Made by a program: the position numbers and the translations under genes. Below the pieces are notes generated by a model. That model searched no databases. It was not told where the DNA came from and worked only from the letters and a program-made list of their open reading frames with translations. From contig DJXA01000134.1 in the NCBI GenBank assembly GCA_002449555.1, positions 1-7,695 on the forward strand: a stretch of 7,695 nt of DNA, given 5' to 3'. Shown here one piece after another: positions 5,671 through 7,695 of the stretch. Position 1 is the stretch's first letter; each line of letters begins with the position of its first letter. The DNA comes from Atopobiaceae bacterium UBA7016 (GTDB lineage: Bacteria > Actinomycetota > Coriobacteriia > Coriobacteriales > Atopobiaceae).

Positions 5671-6485
5671 CACCCCCCTGCCAGCTCGCGCGTGCGCTCG
5701 AGTGCCGCGTCGACGGCCTCGAGCGTGGACTCGAAGAGTAACGGCTCCATGGCGCGCAGGGCCTTGATGGTGGTGCCGCCGGGCGAGGAGACGCGCTCCA
5801 TATACAGGCGCGGATGGTCGCCCGAACGCAGCAGCTGGGCCGCGGTGCCCTGCATGGTGGCCGCCACCATCTCACGGCAGTCGGCCGCGGGAAGGCCCGC
5901 CTCGATGCCGGCGCGCGTCAGGCAGTCGACGAAGAGCGCAAAGAACGCGGGCGCGCAGCCCGTGACCACGCCGGCCACGTCGAGCTGGTCCTCGCGCATG
6001 ACGCGCGCAACGCCCAGACCAGAGAGCAGGCTTTGCACCAGTGCCACATCATCGCTCGTGGCACAGCTGCCGGCGGTGATGGCAACGGCACCCGAGCGCT
6101 CCTGCATGGGCAGGTTGGGCATGCAGCGAACCGCGTGCGTGTCGGCGGGCAGCCAGCCCTCGAGCGTGGCCACCTTGACGCCGGCCGCGATGGAGACCAC
6201 CAGCCGCCCGGCGAGCGCGTCCGCGATGGATGCGACCACGCCGGGAAGCACCTGCGGCTTGACCGCAAGGAACACTACCGCGGGGTTGGCCTCGGCCAGC
6301 ATCTGGGCTGCGTCGGCATACGCCGTGGCGCCCAGGTCCTCGAACGACGAGCGCACGTCGGCACTGAGGTCGCTCACAAAGAGGCACGCGGCGTCGAGCG
6401 CCTCAGAGAGCACCAGGCCGCGGGCGATGGCGCCACCCATGGCACCGGCGCCCACAAAGGCGATGTTTCCGTCAAAGGATGCCAT
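5670..6485 (-). CDS. proC: Pyrroline-5-carboxylate reductase
   Basis: Catalyses the last step of proline synthesis, reducing 1-pyrroline-5-carboxylate to L-proline with NAD(P)H in the cytoplasm. The 271-residue length is normal. The N-terminal Rossmann domain has IAFVGAGAMGGAIARG (residues 8-23), and VKPQ follows at 75-78. The C-terminal dimerisation domain holds the signature ending SSPGGTTIKAL (233-243). Two motifs deviate from the common form: RCMPNLP (usually MPNTP) at 120-126 and TGCAPAFF (usually GSGPAY) at 175-182. The overall fold is intact, so it is probably active. Start ATG 6485 lies 9 bases after the sepF stop, with AGGGG before it, and the stop overlaps the yggT start. It is therefore co-transcribed with the division genes. 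Linkage of proC to sepF and yggT is known in other bacteria. Confidence 0.95.
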   Translation of the reverse strand: MASFDGNIAFVGAGAMGGAIARGLVLSEALDAACLFVSDLSADVRSSFEDLGATAYADAAQMLAEANPAVVFLAVKPQVLPGVVASIADALAGRLVVSIAAGVKVATLEGWLPADTHAVRCMPNLPMQERSGAVAITAGSCATSDDVALVQSLLSGLGVARVMREDQLDVAGVVTGCAPAFFALFVDCLTRAGIEAGLPAADCREMVAATMQGTAAQLLRSGDHPRLYMERVSSPGGTTIKALRAMEPLLFESTLEAVDAALERTRELAGG

Positions 6486-6494
6486 GGCCTACCC

Positions 6495-7151
6495 CTAGAT
6501 GGTGCCGTCGGCGGACAGCTTGTCGATGTCGGCCTGCGAGATCGACAGGTTGGCGGGCGTCACGGCGAAGGCCGCGTTGCCGACCTGCTCGACTGCGCCG
6601 CCGATACCCGTGGCAAAGCCGAACGAGAAGTCGAGGATGCGCGTGGCGATATCGCCCGGGGTGTTCTTCAGCGACAGGATGACGGGCTGGTTGGTGCGCA
6701 CGCGGCGAACCACCATCTGCACGTCGTCATACGCGGCGGGGCTGAGCACGTAGGGCGGAAGCTGCGCCACGCCGCCGCGGGGCATGGGGGTCAGGCCGAT
6801 GTCGCCCGGCGTGGTGGAGCCAGCGGTGCCCAGGGCGCCGCGGCCGGTGTTCTGCGCGGTCAGCGGCGTGTCACCATAGCCCTGGCGATGGTCAGAGCCG
6901 TAGGCATCGTTGTTCACCGGATAGCCGTAGCCCGCGGAGGCAGTGCCCGCGTTGTTGGCCACGGGACGGCCGGAACGCGTGTACACCGAGACGCTCTCTG
7001 CCTCGGGACGCCTCGTGTTGCCCAGAATGCCGCTCGTGTCGCGCTGCGGCTCCTCCTCGGGCTCGTCGTAGTACTCCTCGAAGTCGTCGTCATAGTACTC
7101 GTCGTCTCCGCCGAGGTTCAGACGCTCCTTGATTGTGTCAAAAAAGCCCAT
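6495..7151 (-). CDS. sepF: Cell division protein SepF
   Basis: SepF tethers and bundles FtsZ at the membrane during septation; in Actinobacteria, which lack FtsA, it is the main FtsZ anchor. The N-terminus MGFFDTIKERLNLG is an amphipathic membrane-binding helix. It is followed by an acidic Tyr-rich stretch (DDEYYDDDFEEYYDEPEEE, 16-34) and a long Gly/Asn/Thr-rich flexible linker (about 40-130). The globular SepF domain spans about 133-207 (VQMVVRRVRTNQPVILSL, then DFSFGFATGIGGAVEQVG). The 218-residue length is within the family range. ATG 7151 is chosen over GTG 7160 because the membrane helix begins there and GGAAGG lies 8 bases upstream. The gene sits 64 bases after yggS and 9 bases before proC. 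Confidence 0.96.
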   Translation of the reverse strand: MGFFDTIKERLNLGGDDEYYDDDFEEYYDEPEEEPQRDTSGILGNTRRPEAESVSVYTRSGRPVANNAGTASAGYGYPVNNDAYGSDHRQGYGDTPLTAQNTGRGALGTAGSTTPGDIGLTPMPRGGVAQLPPYVLSPAAYDDVQMVVRRVRTNQPVILSLKNTPGDIATRILDFSFGFATGIGGAVEQVGNAAFAVTPANLSISQADIDKLSADGTI

Positions 7152-7215
7152 GTCTCTCACCTTCCACGCCTGGCGCCATCTGACGCCCCGACATTACCAA
7201 ACCTTGCAAACAGCG

Positions 7216-7695
7216 CTACGAAAGCACGTAGCCCTGGTCGAACACAATTCTTCCCAATCTGACGAGCGTCGAGCCTTCCTCCACGGCAATGGTGAAGTCG
7301 TCGCTCATGCCGCAGGACAGCACGTCAAGTGCCAGCCCCGTATAAATGCGCAGCTCATCGCGCAGTTCGCGCAGACCGCTGAACGTCTTGCGCGCAGCGT
7401 CTGCGTCACGTGCGGGTGCCATGGTCATGACGCCCTTCACGTCGATTCCACCAAGCTTGACGAGGTCTTCAGCTGCGGCGAGCACCTCGTGCGGGGCAAA
7501 GCCCGACTTGCTGCCCTCCCCCGAGACGTTGACCTCAAGCAGCACCGGAGCCACGATGCCGCGCGCCTCGGCGCGCTTCGAGATGGCCTCGGCGAGATGC
7601 GGGGACGACACGGAGTGAATGAGGCGCACGTTGCCGAGCACCTGGTTGATCTTGTTCTTCTGCAGGTTGCCGATCATGTCAAACGTCAGCTCGGG
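7216..7695 (-). CDS. yggS: YggS/YlmE/PROSC family PLP-binding protein (N-terminus beyond window)
   Basis: A pyridoxal-phosphate carrier or homeostasis protein with a single alanine-racemase-like barrel, without known enzymatic activity, located in the cytoplasm. The visible 160 residues are the C-terminal two thirds. They include MIGNLQKNKI (the conserved 'IGxLQxNK' block), LLEVNVSGEGSKSGF, VKGVMTMAP, and the phosphate-binding end LSCGMSDDFTIAVEEGST followed by LVRLGRIVFD. The PLP lysine lies in the part outside the window. The residue before MIG is Asp, where His is common (HFIG). The 3' end is intact (TAG at 7216-7218). The gene heads the visible part of the division cluster, in the same place as ylmE before sepF in many Gram-positives. 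Confidence 0.93.
   Translation of the reverse strand, partial: PELTFDMIGNLQKNKINQVLGNVRLIHSVSSPHLAEAISKRAEARGIVAPVLLEVNVSGEGSKSGFAPHEVLAAAEDLVKLGGIDVKGVMTMAPARDADAARKTFSGLRELRDELRIYTGLALDVLSCGMSDDFTIAVEEGSTLVRLGRIVFDQGYVLS

Noticed and set aside
5814..7262. Plus-strand reading frame of 482 codons (and another at 5545-6498)
   Set aside because: Both lie antisense to proC and sepF, which have clear family motifs. The antisense products are low in complexity and resemble no protein family.
1..7695. CRISPR arrays, tRNA genes, insertion sequences
   Set aside because: No regularly spaced repeats, cloverleaf structures or transposase motifs were seen on either strand.

Overview
This GC-rich window looks like the chromosome of an actinobacterium, most probably a member of the Coriobacteriia (the Olsenella/Atopobium/Collinsella group). 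That placement is an inference from three things: a minus-strand division cluster in the order yggS-sepF-proC-yggT-divIVA, a 6-phospho-beta-glucosidase of the type used with sugar phosphotransferase systems, and a class A RNase P RNA. No sequence comparison was possible, so the genus is not fixed.

Layout. Bases 3-1382 (minus) hold a nearly complete GH1 6-phospho-beta-glucosidase that runs off the left edge. A short divergent region (1383-1494) carries a 22-bp palindrome and the rnpB promoter. rnpB (about 1495-1851, plus) is followed by a hairpin repeat (copy A), a promoter with a LexA-like box, and a two-gene plus-strand operon at 1977-4464. The operon encodes a radical SAM protein of the 'putative DNA modification/repair' family and its usual partner, a DUF4130/TIGR03915-type protein. 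A second, diverged copy of the repeat (copy B) and another hairpin follow the operon. The rest (4654-7695) is the convergent minus-strand division cluster, ending at a GNRA-loop terminator at 4599-4628. It reads from yggS (5' end outside the window) through sepF, proC and yggT to divIVA.

How the genes work together. SepF (FtsZ membrane tether), YggT (small membrane protein) and DivIVA (coiled-coil pole/septum organiser) form the usual Gram-positive division and growth neighbourhood. YggS and ProC (PLP homeostasis and proline synthesis) are its usual metabolic companions. The most interesting part is the radical SAM/DUF4130 operon. Its function has not been established experimentally as far as I know, although it has long been suspected to act in DNA repair because relatives are fused to uracil-DNA-glycosylase-like domains. 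In this window three independent sequence signs support that idea: a LexA-type box overlapping the promoter, a helix-hairpin-helix motif, and a canonical sliding-clamp-binding peptide (QLSLF) as the last five residues of the radical SAM protein. Further oddities are a low-complexity insertion of about 90 residues in the radical SAM protein, a four-cysteine cluster in the partner, and repeat copies at both ends of the operon.
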